From JAOTYV01 sp041557595 (GTDB lineage: Bacteria; Pseudomonadota; Alphaproteobacteria; UBA8366): a DNA stretch of 13,084 bases. Position 1 is the stretch's first letter, and the number at the start of each line of letters is the position of its first letter. Below, piece by piece: positions 1-7,486 of this stretch. Under the pieces are notes generated by a model, which did not search any database, had not been told where the DNA came from, and was given only the letters and a program-made list of their open reading frames with translations. The position numbers were made by a program, and so were the translations under genes. The stretch spans positions 1 through 13,084 of the forward strand of contig JBFFGE010000139.1 in NCBI GenBank assembly GCA_041557595.1. Reading direction: 5' to 3'.

Positions 1-1
1 C

Positions 2-742
2 GAGATCCAGGACCGGGTGGCGTCGGTCGTCGATCGTGTCGGGATTGCCGAAATGGCCGATCGGTATCCCCATGAACTGTCCGGCGGCCAGCAGCAGCGG
101 GTGGCGTTGGCGCGGGCGCTCGCGCCGCGGCCGCCGTTGATCCTGCTCGACGAGCCATTCTCGGGCCTCGACGCGCGGCTGCGCGATCAGGTCCGCGACC
201 GCACCTTGCATGTCCTGAAACAGAGCAACCAGGCGACATTGATGGTGACCCACGATGCGGAGGAGGCGATGTTCATGGCCGACCGCATCGCCGTGATGCG
301 CGATGGGCGCAACGTCCAGACCGATCGGCCGGATACGCTGTATTGCGAACCGGCCAGCGCCTTCGTGACCGAGTTCTTCAGCGACGTGAACCGGCTTGCC
401 GGCATCGTCCGGTCGGGGCATGTGGCGACGCCGTTCGGCGACCTCGCCGCGGCGGGGCTGAGCGAGGGCGCGGACGCGGAAGTCCTGATCCGGCCGGAGG
501 CGCTGATTCTGGGCCCGGCGGCGGCCGGCGAGAACGGCGCGCAGGTTGGCCAGGCGCGGGTGCTGGCGTCCCGCATGCTGGGCCGGACCAGCCTGATACA
601 CTTATGCACCTGCCAGCAGAGTGGCGAAGAACTGCACCTACACGCGCGTGTGCCGGGGCGCTTCCTGCCGCCCGAGGATCAAGTGCTGCGGGTCACGCTC
701 GACGCCAGCCAGGCATTTGTGTTTCCTCTCGAAGCCCAATAA
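2..742 (+). CDS. ABC transporter ATP-binding protein, FbpC/PotA-like, 5'-truncated
   Basis: ATPase subunit of an importer, hydrolysing ATP on the cytoplasmic face of the inner membrane. The window starts inside the gene, so the Walker A part is missing. Counting from the first visible codon (position 2), I see the ABC signature LSGGQ (26-30), Walker B LILLDEP with catalytic Glu51, the D-loop SGLD (54-57) and the switch His84 in TLMVTHD. A C-terminal region of about 130 residues follows, with an IRPEALIL motif of the kind found in TOBE/FbpC-type regulatory domains. This layout fits ferric-iron, polyamine or similar binding-protein-dependent importers. The substrate cannot be told without the permease and binding-protein genes, presumably upstream. 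The GTG at 17 is an internal valine, not the start. The gene ends 117 bases before tatA with no clear terminator between. The family call is secure; the iron assignment is only a guess. Confidence 0.9.
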   Translation, partial: EIQDRVASVVDRVGIAEMADRYPHELSGGQQQRVALARALAPRPPLILLDEPFSGLDARLRDQVRDRTLHVLKQSNQATLMVTHDAEEAMFMADRIAVMRDGRNVQTDRPDTLYCEPASAFVTEFFSDVNRLAGIVRSGHVATPFGDLAAAGLSEGADAEVLIRPEALILGPAAAGENGAQVGQARVLASRMLGRTSLIHLCTCQQSGEELHLHARVPGRFLPPEDQVLRVTLDASQAFVFPLEAQ

Positions 743-859
743 GCCGCGGCGGCAGGGAAATGCGAGCAAGACCGTCATTGCGGGAGCGCGGCGCTTCTGC
801 AAGTATCGCCGAAATTTCGCAGGTAATGCGACACGACGGCCAACAGGAGAATATCACGA

Positions 860-1114
860 ATGGGCGCATTTAGTATTTGGCACTGGCTGATTGTCCTCGC
901 CGTGGTGCTGGTTCTCTTCGGCGGCGGCGGCAAGTTGTCGCGGCTGATGGGCGACTTTGGCAAAGGTTTGAAGTCCTTCAAGAAGCAAATGAAGAATGAG
1001 GATGAAGAACAGGCGGACGCCAAACCGATCGAGCAGAATACGCCGAAAACCGCGGACACGCCGGGCACGCAGTCATCAGCGAAAGTTGAAAATGATACCG
1101 CCGCGAAAAGCTGA
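860..1114 (+). CDS. tatA: Twin-arginine translocase subunit TatA
   Basis: Pore-forming subunit of the Tat translocase, which moves folded proteins with twin-arginine signals across the inner membrane. The 84-residue protein has the expected plan: a short N-terminal transmembrane helix (about residues 4-20), the FG hinge (Phe20-Gly21) extended to a run of four glycines, a basic amphipathic helix (about 25-45, containing LMGDFGKGLKSFKK) and a polar, acidic tail without structure. Length and hinge are normal for alphaproteobacterial TatA. The ATG at 860 is preceded by AGGAGA (845-850) at good spacing. It is the first gene of a tatABC cluster. Family members TatA and TatE cannot be separated by sequence alone; position next to tatB and tatC supports TatA. 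Confidence 0.96.
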   Translation: MGAFSIWHWLIVLAVVLVLFGGGGKLSRLMGDFGKGLKSFKKQMKNEDEEQADAKPIEQNTPKTADTPGTQSSAKVENDTAAKS

Positions 1115-1160
1115 TCCGCGCGGTCTCGCGAACCCGCAGTAGCCCGTCCGGAACGCCGCC

Positions 1161-1529
1161 ATGTTCGACATCGGTTGGCCAGAGCTCTTTGTCATCGCCT
1201 TGATCACGATCATCGTGGTCGGCCCGAAGGAACTGCCACGGGTCCTTCGCACCGTTACCCTGTGGATCCGCAAAGTCCGGGCGATGGCGCGCGACTTTCA
1301 GGACGGGATCGACGATTTGGCGCGCGAGGCCGACCTCGACGACATGCGGAAGGAGATCGAGGGCTCGGCCGACCTGGATCTCGACGACGACATCGGGAAG
1401 ACGATCGATCCCGGTGGAGAACTGGCGGCTTCCGTGCGTGAAATCGACGATGCGCTGGCCGCGCCGCCGGATATCGATCCCGCAATCGAACCGCTGGCGA
1501 AACCCAAGAAGGCGGATGGCGCGCCATGA
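1161..1529 (+). CDS. tatB: Sec-independent translocase subunit TatB
   Basis: TatB partners with TatC in the receptor complex that recognises twin-arginine signal peptides. The 122-residue protein begins MFDIGWPELFVIALI, with the conserved Glu8 in the membrane helix and the Gly21-Pro22 hinge (VGPKELP), both hallmarks that distinguish TatB from TatA. A long amphipathic helix follows (about 25-65), then an acidic, Ala/Pro-rich tail. The stop TGA overlaps the tatC start (ATGA at 1526-1529), so the two are almost certainly translationally coupled. The gap to tatA is 46 bases, with no strong Shine-Dalgarno sequence visible before the ATG at 1161. Confidence 0.96.
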   Translation: MFDIGWPELFVIALITIIVVGPKELPRVLRTVTLWIRKVRAMARDFQDGIDDLAREADLDDMRKEIEGSADLDLDDDIGKTIDPGGELAASVREIDDALAAPPDIDPAIEPLAKPKKADGAP

Positions 1530-2329
1530 GCAGCGATGACCAGGATGGCGCTATCGGCGGCGCCAGGATGCCGCTGCTGGACCATTTGATCGAGCTTCGC
1601 CGGCGGCTGGTCTATAGTGTGCTGTCGTTCCTCGCCTGTTTTCTGGTGTGTTTCTATTTCGCCGACCCGATCTTCAATTTTCTGGTGCGGCCGCTGGCGG
1701 TGCTCTGGCAAGGTGAGGAATCGCGCCGGTTGATCTACACCGCGTTGCACGAAAAATTCTTCACTGAAATCAAGGTCGCCTTCTTTGCCGGCGCCTTCCT
1801 GGCGTTCCCGCTGATCTCCAACCAGATTTGGATTTTTGTCGCCCCCGGGCTTTATAAGCATGAAAAATATGCGTTTCTTCCGTTCTTGATTGCGACACCC
1901 ATCCTGTTCGCGCTTGGCGGCGCCTTTGTCTACTACTTCATCCTGCCGGTGGCCTGGCAGTTCTTCGCCAGCTTCGAACAGAGTGCGGGAGAGGGGGTGC
2001 TGGCGATCGCGCTGGAACCGAAGGTCGACCAGTACCTGTCGCTCGTGATGCGCCTGATCTTCGCCTTCGGCATCAGCTTCGAACTGCCGGTTCTGCTGAC
2101 ATTGATGGCGCGTGCGGGGCTGGCCACGAGCAAGGGCATGCGCAGCAAACGACGCTACGCCATCGTCAGCGCCTTCATCGCCGCGGCCATCCTGACGCCT
2201 CCCGATCCCCTGAGCCAGATCGGGTTGGCTCTGCCTATAATCCTGTTGTACGAGATATCGATCTGGTGCGCGGTCCTGGTCGAGCGGAAGCGCGACAAAC
2301 AGGAAGCAGCGCAAGAGGATGACATTTAA
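1526..2329 (+). CDS. tatC: Sec-independent translocase subunit TatC
   Basis: Six-helix inner-membrane protein that binds twin-arginine signal peptides and forms the core of the Tat receptor. Of its 267 residues, conserved landmarks include HLIELRRR (20-27, the cytosolic N-terminal motif contacting signal peptides), the first periplasmic loop ending in FVAPGLYKHEK (104-114), FELPV (185-189, the acidic residue in a transmembrane helix) and LTPPDPLSQ (223-231). The charged tail (about 253-267) is normal. It starts within the tatB stop codon by ATGA overlap. Its last codons carry a plausible promoter for serS, so serS need not depend on tat transcription. Confidence 0.97.
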   Translation: MSSDDQDGAIGGARMPLLDHLIELRRRLVYSVLSFLACFLVCFYFADPIFNFLVRPLAVLWQGEESRRLIYTALHEKFFTEIKVAFFAGAFLAFPLISNQIWIFVAPGLYKHEKYAFLPFLIATPILFALGGAFVYYFILPVAWQFFASFEQSAGEGVLAIALEPKVDQYLSLVMRLIFAFGISFELPVLLTLMARAGLATSKGMRSKRRYAIVSAFIAAAILTPPDPLSQIGLALPIILLYEISIWCAVLVERKRDKQEAAQEDDI

Positions 2330-2348
2330 CCCTTAAGTCCCGTATAAG
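2319..2348 (+). promoter_or_regulatory. Candidate sigma-70-type promoter for serS
   Basis: ATGACA (2319-2324) as -35 and TATAAG (2343-2348) as -10, each one base off the E. coli consensus, are separated by 18 bases. The -35 lies in the last codons of tatC. The predicted transcript would start about 30-35 bases before the serS ATG at 2390. This is a pattern match only; alphaproteobacterial promoters vary widely. Confidence 0.4.
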
Positions 2349-2389
2349 TCCGGCGGACGTCTCCTCCTGGAAATTCGGACCGACCGATC

Positions 2390-3667
2390 ATGCACGATCT
2401 TCGATATATCCGCGAACAGCCCGACGCGTTCGATGCCGCCCTGGGACGGCGGGATTTGCCGCCCAAGGCGGCCGACATCCTGGAGCTGGACACGCAGCGC
2501 CGGGCGGCGCAAACGCAGATGCAGGAGTTGCAGCATCGCCGCAACGAAGCGTCGAAGCTGATCGGCGCGGCCAATAAAAGCGGCGAGGATGCGGCTGAAT
2601 TGATCGCGGAGGTGCAGACCCTCAAGGACGGTATGGCCGCCGCCGAGCAGCAGGAACGGGACCATGCCGGGGCGCTGAAGGCAATTCTCGAGGGCCTGCC
2701 GAATTTGCCCGAGCCGGATGTGCCGGACGGCGCGGACGAGACGCAGAATGTCGAGCTGCGGACCGTCGGCGATCAGCCGGCCTTCGACGGTGCGCCGAAA
2801 GAGCATTTCGAGTTGGGCGAAGCGCTCGGGCTCATGGATTTCGAGGCCGCGGCGAAGCTATCGGGGTCGCGGTTCGTCGTCTTGCGCGGCGCGCTCGCGC
2901 GAATGGAGCGCGCGCTCGCGAACTTCATGCTGACCCTGCACACCGAGGAATTCGGCTATACGGAAATCGCGCCGCCCGCGCTGGTGCGATCCAATACGCT
3001 GTACGGGACCGGTCAGCTTCCGAAATTCGCCGAAGACCTGTATCGGACAGACGATGATTTCTGGCTCATCCCGACCGCCGAGGTGCCGCTGACCGGTCTG
3101 ATGGCGGATGGCGTCGCCGAGGCGGAAGACCTGCCGCACCGGCTAACCGCATGGACGCCGTGCTTTCGGTCCGAGGCGGGGGCGGCGGGCAAGGATACGC
3201 GGGGCATGATCCGCCAACACCAATTCAGCAAGGTGGAGATGGTGAGTATCACGCATCCGGATGCGTCCGCGGCGGAACTGGAACGCATGACGGGGTGCGC
3301 CGAGGAAGTCCTGAAGCGTCTTGGCCTGGCGTATCGCGTGGTTGCGCTGTGCACCGGAGATCTGGGGTTCAGCGCCCGCAAGACATACGATCTCGAAGTG
3401 TGGCTGCCGGGGCAGAATCAATATCGCGAGATTTCCAGCTGTTCCAACTGCGGGGACTTTCAGGCGCGACGCATGAATGCGCGGTTCCGAACGAAGGGCG
3501 AGAAGGGCACCCAATTCGTGCACACGCTCAACGGTTCCGGGTTGGCGATTGGACGCACCTTGATCGCCGTGGTGGAAAATTATCAAAATCCCGATGGCTC
3601 GATCACGGTGCCGGACGCGTTGCGGCCGTATATGGGCGGTCTCGACCGGATCGCGACCGCCGGCTGA
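2390..3667 (+). CDS. serS: Serine--tRNA ligase
   Basis: Cytosolic class II aminoacyl-tRNA synthetase that charges tRNA-Ser (and, as a step to selenocysteine, tRNA-Sec where present). The 425 residues match the usual bacterial length. Residues 1-110 form the long antiparallel coiled-coil arm that grips the tRNA variable arm (heptad-like, rich in Ala, Glu, Gln, Arg). The catalytic core shows the TAE serine-binding motif (229-231), motif 2 around CFRSEAG with Arg260 and Glu262, RQHQF (275-279), the SSCSNCGDFQARR segment (349-361) and motif 3 NGSGLAIGR (381-389). All expected catalytic residues are present. It ends 24 bases before surE, so the two are probably co-transcribed, an arrangement common in alphaproteobacteria. 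Confidence 0.98.
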   Translation: MHDLRYIREQPDAFDAALGRRDLPPKAADILELDTQRRAAQTQMQELQHRRNEASKLIGAANKSGEDAAELIAEVQTLKDGMAAAEQQERDHAGALKAILEGLPNLPEPDVPDGADETQNVELRTVGDQPAFDGAPKEHFELGEALGLMDFEAAAKLSGSRFVVLRGALARMERALANFMLTLHTEEFGYTEIAPPALVRSNTLYGTGQLPKFAEDLYRTDDDFWLIPTAEVPLTGLMADGVAEAEDLPHRLTAWTPCFRSEAGAAGKDTRGMIRQHQFSKVEMVSITHPDASAAELERMTGCAEEVLKRLGLAYRVVALCTGDLGFSARKTYDLEVWLPGQNQYREISSCSNCGDFQARRMNARFRTKGEKGTQFVHTLNGSGLAIGRTLIAVVENYQNPDGSITVPDALRPYMGGLDRIATAG

Positions 3668-3691
3668 CGGGGCGAAATACCGGATGTTTGC

Positions 3692-4495
3692 ATGAGCGGC
3701 GCCGCGCCACGAATTTTACTGGTCAACGATGACGGGATTGCCGCACCGGGACTGAAGGTGCTCGAACGCATTGCGCGCCACCTGAGCGACGATGTGTGGG
3801 TATTCGCGCCGCAAACCGAGCAAAGCGGTGCAAGCCACGCCTTCACCGTCGCCGGCGCCATTCTGGTGCAGCGTCTCGGGCCGCGCCGTTTTGCCATCGG
3901 CGGCAGCCCGACCGACTGCGTGCTGCTGGCAATGAGCGAGTTTCTGAAAGACGAACCGCCGGACCTCGTGCTATCGGGCGTGAATTCCGGCGCCAACCTC
4001 GCCGAGGACGTGACCTATTCCGGCACCGTCGCCGGTGCGATGGAAGGGGCGATGTTCGGCGTCCGTTCCATTGCATTGAGTCAAAAATCCGGGCCGGGAC
4101 GAAAGCTCCACTGGAAAACCGCGGAACGGCATGCGCCGGCGGTTATTGAACGCCTCCTGTCGACCGAATGGACGCGCGACGTTTTCATGAACGTGAATTT
4201 TCCCGCATGCGAGCCCGATGACGTCGCGGGCGTTTCCGTGGTCAAGCAAGGCCGGCGCAGCCAGATATTCGATATTGTGCGCGTTCCGGTCCGCCGCCGG
4301 GAATTTTATCTCATCGGCGATTACCAGTCCGGGGTGCCGTTGGACCGCAGCGAATCGGACTTCGTCGCGATCGGTCGCAACGAGATCGCGGTGACACCGT
4401 TGCATGTAGATCTTACGCACAGAGGGTCCTTAAAAAATATTCGTGCGCTGTTTGATAAAAAGTTCAATAAAAGTTCAGGTAGAAAGATAAGATAA
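3692..4495 (+). CDS. surE: 5'/3'-nucleotidase SurE
   Basis: Metal-dependent phosphatase acting on nucleoside 5'- and 3'-monophosphates (and short polyphosphate in studied members), linked to stationary-phase survival. The 267-residue protein carries the family metal site: Asp13-Asp14 in LLVNDDG, Ser45 in EQSGASHAF and Asn98 in SGVNSGAN, plus the VTYSGTVAGAMEG segment (107-119). The ATG at 3692 is chosen because LLVNDDG then falls at the usual distance from the N-terminus; the nearby ATG at 3684 is out of frame and stops at once. The last 20 or so residues are Lys/Asn/Ser-rich and encoded by unusually AT-rich DNA. It lies between serS and pcm, as in the surE-pcm-nlpD cluster of other proteobacteria. 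Confidence 0.97.
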   Translation: MSGAAPRILLVNDDGIAAPGLKVLERIARHLSDDVWVFAPQTEQSGASHAFTVAGAILVQRLGPRRFAIGGSPTDCVLLAMSEFLKDEPPDLVLSGVNSGANLAEDVTYSGTVAGAMEGAMFGVRSIALSQKSGPGRKLHWKTAERHAPAVIERLLSTEWTRDVFMNVNFPACEPDDVAGVSVVKQGRRSQIFDIVRVPVRRREFYLIGDYQSGVPLDRSESDFVAIGRNEIAVTPLHVDLTHRGSLKNIRALFDKKFNKSSGRKIR

Positions 4496-4560
4496 AAACA
4501 AATAAGACTATGTGCTAAATTCACCAGCGCCGACGAAGGGAAGAGTATTCAGGTGATCCG

Positions 4561-5211
4561 GTGACGCCAGCAACACAAAAAATCAGGCTTGTCCTTGCAT
4601 TGCGTCGGGCGGGTATTACCGATACGGCGCTGCTGTCGGCATTCGAGCAGATTCCCCGCGAAACATTCGTGCCGGAAGCGTTCGCCGATCAGGCGGGCGA
4701 AGATACGCCGCTCCCAATAGGATGTGGCCAGACCGTCAGCCAGCCGACGGTCATAGCGCGCATGATCCATGCGCTCGAACCCGACACGATGCTGAAGGTC
4801 TTGGAAATCGGAACCGGGTCCGGATACCAGACCGCATTGCTGTCCCGGTTGTTTCGCCGCGTCTATACCGTCGAACGTCAGCCGCCGTTGCTGCGCGAGG
4901 CGCAGGAATGCCTTATGGCGTTGCGGTGTCACAACGTGACCGCGCGGCTCGGCGACGGCAGTCTGGGATGGCAGGAGCAGGCGCCATTCGATCGCATTCT
5001 GGTTTCGGCCGCGGCGATCGATGTTCCGCCGGTATTGTGGTCGCAACTGGCGCCGGGTGGCATCATGGTCTTGCCGATCGGCGAGGAACATCATGAGCAG
5101 CAGCTCATGGTAATGCGCCGCACCGACGGCGACCCGGAAATTCGCGAACTCGGCACGGTCCGGTTCCTGCCGCTGGTCGCCGGCCGGGTCCGGCTGAGGA
5201 AGGCGGGGTAG
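4561..5211 (+). CDS. pcm: Protein-L-isoaspartate O-methyltransferase
   Basis: Repairs aged proteins by methylating L-isoaspartyl residues with S-adenosylmethionine. Over 216 residues I see PIGCGQTVSQP (52-62, with the substrate-site Ser60), the SAM-binding motif VLEIGTGSGYQ (80-90), the acidic end of the next strand (VYTVE, 101-105), GDGSLGW (131-137), the FDRILVSAA strand (143-151) and the C-terminal RFLPL (201-205). These define the family fully. The start is GTG at 4561; no ATG is available in frame before the stop codon at 4516, and AGG at 4551-4553 is a weak ribosome site. The next gene begins 8 bases after its stop, so they form one transcription unit. Confidence 0.96.
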   Translation: MTPATQKIRLVLALRRAGITDTALLSAFEQIPRETFVPEAFADQAGEDTPLPIGCGQTVSQPTVIARMIHALEPDTMLKVLEIGTGSGYQTALLSRLFRRVYTVERQPPLLREAQECLMALRCHNVTARLGDGSLGWQEQAPFDRILVSAAAIDVPPVLWSQLAPGGIMVLPIGEEHHEQQLMVMRRTDGDPEIRELGTVRFLPLVAGRVRLRKAG

Positions 5212-5219
5212 GCGCCGAA

Positions 5220-6434
5220 ATGCGTGTCGCCCCGTTCATCAAGCTGTGCGGTGTTCTGGCCGCTGCGATCGCGGTGCAATCCTGCGTGGGTTCCTCGAAA
5301 AGGGTCACATTGTATGAGGAGCACGCGGCGCGGCCCGGACAGAGCCAGTATGCGTCCCGCCGCCGAACCGTGTCAGTCTTCGCGCCGGTGCCGCGCGCCA
5401 AGCCCCGGCGACCTTCGACGCGCAATGTGTCGGTCGCGGCATCGCCGCGTGCGGCGAAAGCCGCCGACAGCCCGGTGTTTGCATTCGATCGGGCGGGCGG
5501 CAGCAAATACCAGCCGGTACCGGCGGATGGCCTTCATCGCGTCCGGGCGAAGGAAACGGTGTACGCGGTATCCCGGCGCTATGGCGTTCCGGTCAGAAGC
5601 CTGATCCGTCTCAACGACCTGAAGCCGCCCTATGCGTTGTTGCTGGGACAAGACCTCAAAGTGCCGGCGCAAAGGACGCATGTGGTCGCCAAGGGTGAGA
5701 CGGTTTTCGCGATCTCCAAGCGTTACGACCTGTCGCTGAACGAATTGGTGCGGCTGAATGCGGTAGCCGAGCCGTATCGGATCAAGACCGGGCAAACGCT
5801 GCTGCTGCCGGATTCCGAACAGCCGAGCCGCGCGCCGGCCGCGGTGGCGACGCCTGCGCCGACTCCGCCCGCCGACGGGTCGAAACTGGCGCAGACCCCG
5901 ATCATCCGGAACCCGGTGCTGAAAGACGCACCGACGGTCCGGGAGCCCCCCAAACGAGTCGTGCTGCCGCCCTCGACCAATATCCCGCGTCCGGCACGCT
6001 TGAGCGGCCGGGGGTTCTTATGGCCGGTATCCGGTTCGGTAATTTCCGGCTTCGGGCCGAAGGGCAAGGGGTTGCACAATGACGGTATCAATATCGCGGC
6101 GCGGCGCGGTACCGCGGTGCGCGCCGCGCAGAACGGCGTCGTGGTCTATCGCGGCAACGAATTGCGCGGCTTCGGGAACCTGGTCTTGATACGCCATGCC
6201 AAGGGCTACATGACCGCGTATGGTCATAACGAGAAACTGCTGGTCAAGCGGGGCCAAAAAGTTGTGCGCGGGCAGGTCATCGCGCGGGTCGGCAGCTCCG
6301 GCAATGTTGCGCGGCCCCAATTGCATTTCGAAATTCGCCGGGGACGGCGCGCGGTGAACCCGCTCCGCTATCTGCGAAACCGCCGGGCGGAACGGCCGGC
6401 GGGGCAGCCGTACCGGCTCGCCGCGCGCGACTGA
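5220..6434 (+). CDS. nlpD: NlpD-like LysM/LytM (M23) lipoprotein, probably non-catalytic
   Basis: Envelope protein expected to bind peptidoglycan and control cell-separation amidases. The 404 residues hold an N-terminal signal with a lipobox ending VQSC (Cys22), a Pro/Arg-rich linker, LysM domain 1 (about 104-149), LysM domain 2 (about 153-197), a second Pro-rich linker (about 200-262) and a LytM/M23 domain (about 267-384). The catalytic M23 zinc ligands appear lost: where active enzymes have HxxxD there is HNDGIN (286-291) with Asn in place of the Asp, and the HxH motif reads QLH (367-369). His336 and His369 remain. This resembles E. coli NlpD, an amidase activator, and gene order (surE-pcm-nlpD) agrees. 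Automatic annotation would call it a peptidase. Domain call is certain; lack of activity is inference. Confidence 0.88.
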   Translation: MRVAPFIKLCGVLAAAIAVQSCVGSSKRVTLYEEHAARPGQSQYASRRRTVSVFAPVPRAKPRRPSTRNVSVAASPRAAKAADSPVFAFDRAGGSKYQPVPADGLHRVRAKETVYAVSRRYGVPVRSLIRLNDLKPPYALLLGQDLKVPAQRTHVVAKGETVFAISKRYDLSLNELVRLNAVAEPYRIKTGQTLLLPDSEQPSRAPAAVATPAPTPPADGSKLAQTPIIRNPVLKDAPTVREPPKRVVLPPSTNIPRPARLSGRGFLWPVSGSVISGFGPKGKGLHNDGINIAARRGTAVRAAQNGVVVYRGNELRGFGNLVLIRHAKGYMTAYGHNEKLLVKRGQKVVRGQVIARVGSSGNVARPQLHFEIRRGRRAVNPLRYLRNRRAERPAGQPYRLAARD

Positions 6435-6473
6435 TCGCACCGGTCGCAGATCGCTTATTTTTTCTTTTTTTTC
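6427..6473 (+). terminator. Weak candidate terminator downstream of the nlpD-like gene
   Basis: An imperfect hairpin (GCGACTG 6427-6433 against CGGTCGC 6441-6447, one G-U pair, 7-base loop) overlaps the stop codon and is followed after 7 bases by a T-rich run (6455-6472). The T run is also the 3' end of the minus-strand gene. The gap between stem and T run makes this a poor intrinsic terminator, but it is the only candidate between the convergent genes. Confidence 0.25.
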
Positions 6474-7339
6474 GCGTCGATCTCCAGGGTTTGTCCAAGG
6501 CGGCCCGCCAAATCCTGGACATATTGCCAGGCGACGCGGCCGGATCGCGCGCCGCGCGTGACCGACCATTCCTTGGCTTCGGCCTGCCAATCGATCTTGC
6601 CGATCTTCAGGCCGAAGTGCCGGATATAGCCTTCGATCATTGCGTTGAAGGTATCTTGATCGCAGTTGTGGAAGCCGATCCACAGGCCGAATCGGTCGGA
6701 AAGCGAGACTTTTTCCTCAACCGCTTCGGAAGGATTGATCGCGGTCGAGCGCTCGTTTTCCATCATGTCCCGCGGCATCAGGTGGCGCCGGTTCGACGTA
6801 GCGTAGAACAGGACATTGTCGGGACGTCCCTCGATACCGCCTTCCAGCACGGCTTTAAGGGATTTGTAGCTCGCATCGTCGCCATCGAAGGACAGATCGT
6901 CGCAAAACACCACGCAGCGCCGCCCGGAGCTCCGCAGCATCGTCAGCAGGCTCGGCAGGCTGGGGATATCCTCACGGTGGATTTCGACCAGGGCAAGCCG
7001 GCGACCGTCTTCCGCATTGATGGTCGCGTGCACGGCCTTGACCAGGGAACTCTTGCCCGTGCCGCGGGCGCCCCAGAGCAGCGCGTTATTGGCCGGGAGG
7101 CCGTCTGCGAAGCGGCGGGTGTTTTCGAGCAGGATGCCGATTTGGTGCTCGATTCCCTTGAGCAGGGTCAGGTCGACGCGGTTTACCTGATGCACCGGCT
7201 CAAGCCAGGCACTGTCGGCGTGCCAGATGAAGGCGTCGGCGGCCTCCACGTCGTTTCGGGCCTCGGAGCGCGGCGCCAACCGGTCCAGCGCCTCGGCAAT
7301 CCGTAGGAGGAGTTGTTGCGTATTGTTTTCTTCGGCCAT
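6455..7339 (-). CDS. DUF815-family P-loop ATPase
   Basis: AAA+-like ATPase of unknown cellular role (DUF815, PF05673 family by recognition). The 294-residue protein shows Walker A GARGTGKSS (90-98), Walker B CVVFCDD (142-148), a sensor-1-like ATSNRRHL with Asn183, the conserved SDRFGLWIGF (214-223) and a C-terminal RGARSGR segment (262-268) that may supply a sensor-2 arginine. No membrane segment or signal is seen, so it is cytosolic. The start at 7339 gives the Leu-rich N-terminal helix usual in the family; no strong ribosome site is visible. The protein ends in five lysines, encoded by an A-rich run. It is convergent with nlpD (20-base gap) and divergent from yajC. The same placement next to these genes is familiar in alphaproteobacteria, but its function is not known. 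Confidence 0.88.
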   Translation of the reverse strand: MAEENNTQQLLLRIAEALDRLAPRSEARNDVEAADAFIWHADSAWLEPVHQVNRVDLTLLKGIEHQIGILLENTRRFADGLPANNALLWGARGTGKSSLVKAVHATINAEDGRRLALVEIHREDIPSLPSLLTMLRSSGRRCVVFCDDLSFDGDDASYKSLKAVLEGGIEGRPDNVLFYATSNRRHLMPRDMMENERSTAINPSEAVEEKVSLSDRFGLWIGFHNCDQDTFNAMIEGYIRHFGLKIGKIDWQAEAKEWSVTRGARSGRVAWQYVQDLAGRLGQTLEIDAKKKKK

Positions 7340-7458
7340 GATATCGATATATGGGATTATCCGCCCCGAAATGGGCGGCGGACCCTAACATAGAGAGTTC
7401 AGAGGTCAATCATCCATCAATCGTGAGACGGTGTTATCGGAATTCGGTTGATGGTGAA

Positions 7459-7486
7459 TTGAATTTGCGATCTTTACCGGTATAGT
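7459..7486 (+). promoter_or_regulatory. Candidate promoter of the yajC-secDF operon
   Basis: TTGAAT (7459-7464) as -35 and TATAGT (7481-7486) as -10, separated by 16 bases, lie 44 bases before the yajC ATG in the divergent spacer. The match is good for a GC-rich genome and it is correctly placed ahead of the first gene of the operon. A 7-base inverted repeat (CCATCAA 7414-7420, TTGATGG 7448-7454) lies just upstream. Confidence 0.55.

Noticed and set aside
1298..2314. Long minus-strand open frame of 338 codons opposite tatB and tatC
   Set aside because: It is fully antisense to two clear genes, rich in Arg, Gln and Asp in a way typical of GC-rich shadow frames, and shows no recognisable domain.
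6491..7306. 271-codon plus-strand open frame opposite the DUF815 gene
   Set aside because: The minus strand encodes intact Walker motifs and a family match, so the plus-strand frame is a shadow.
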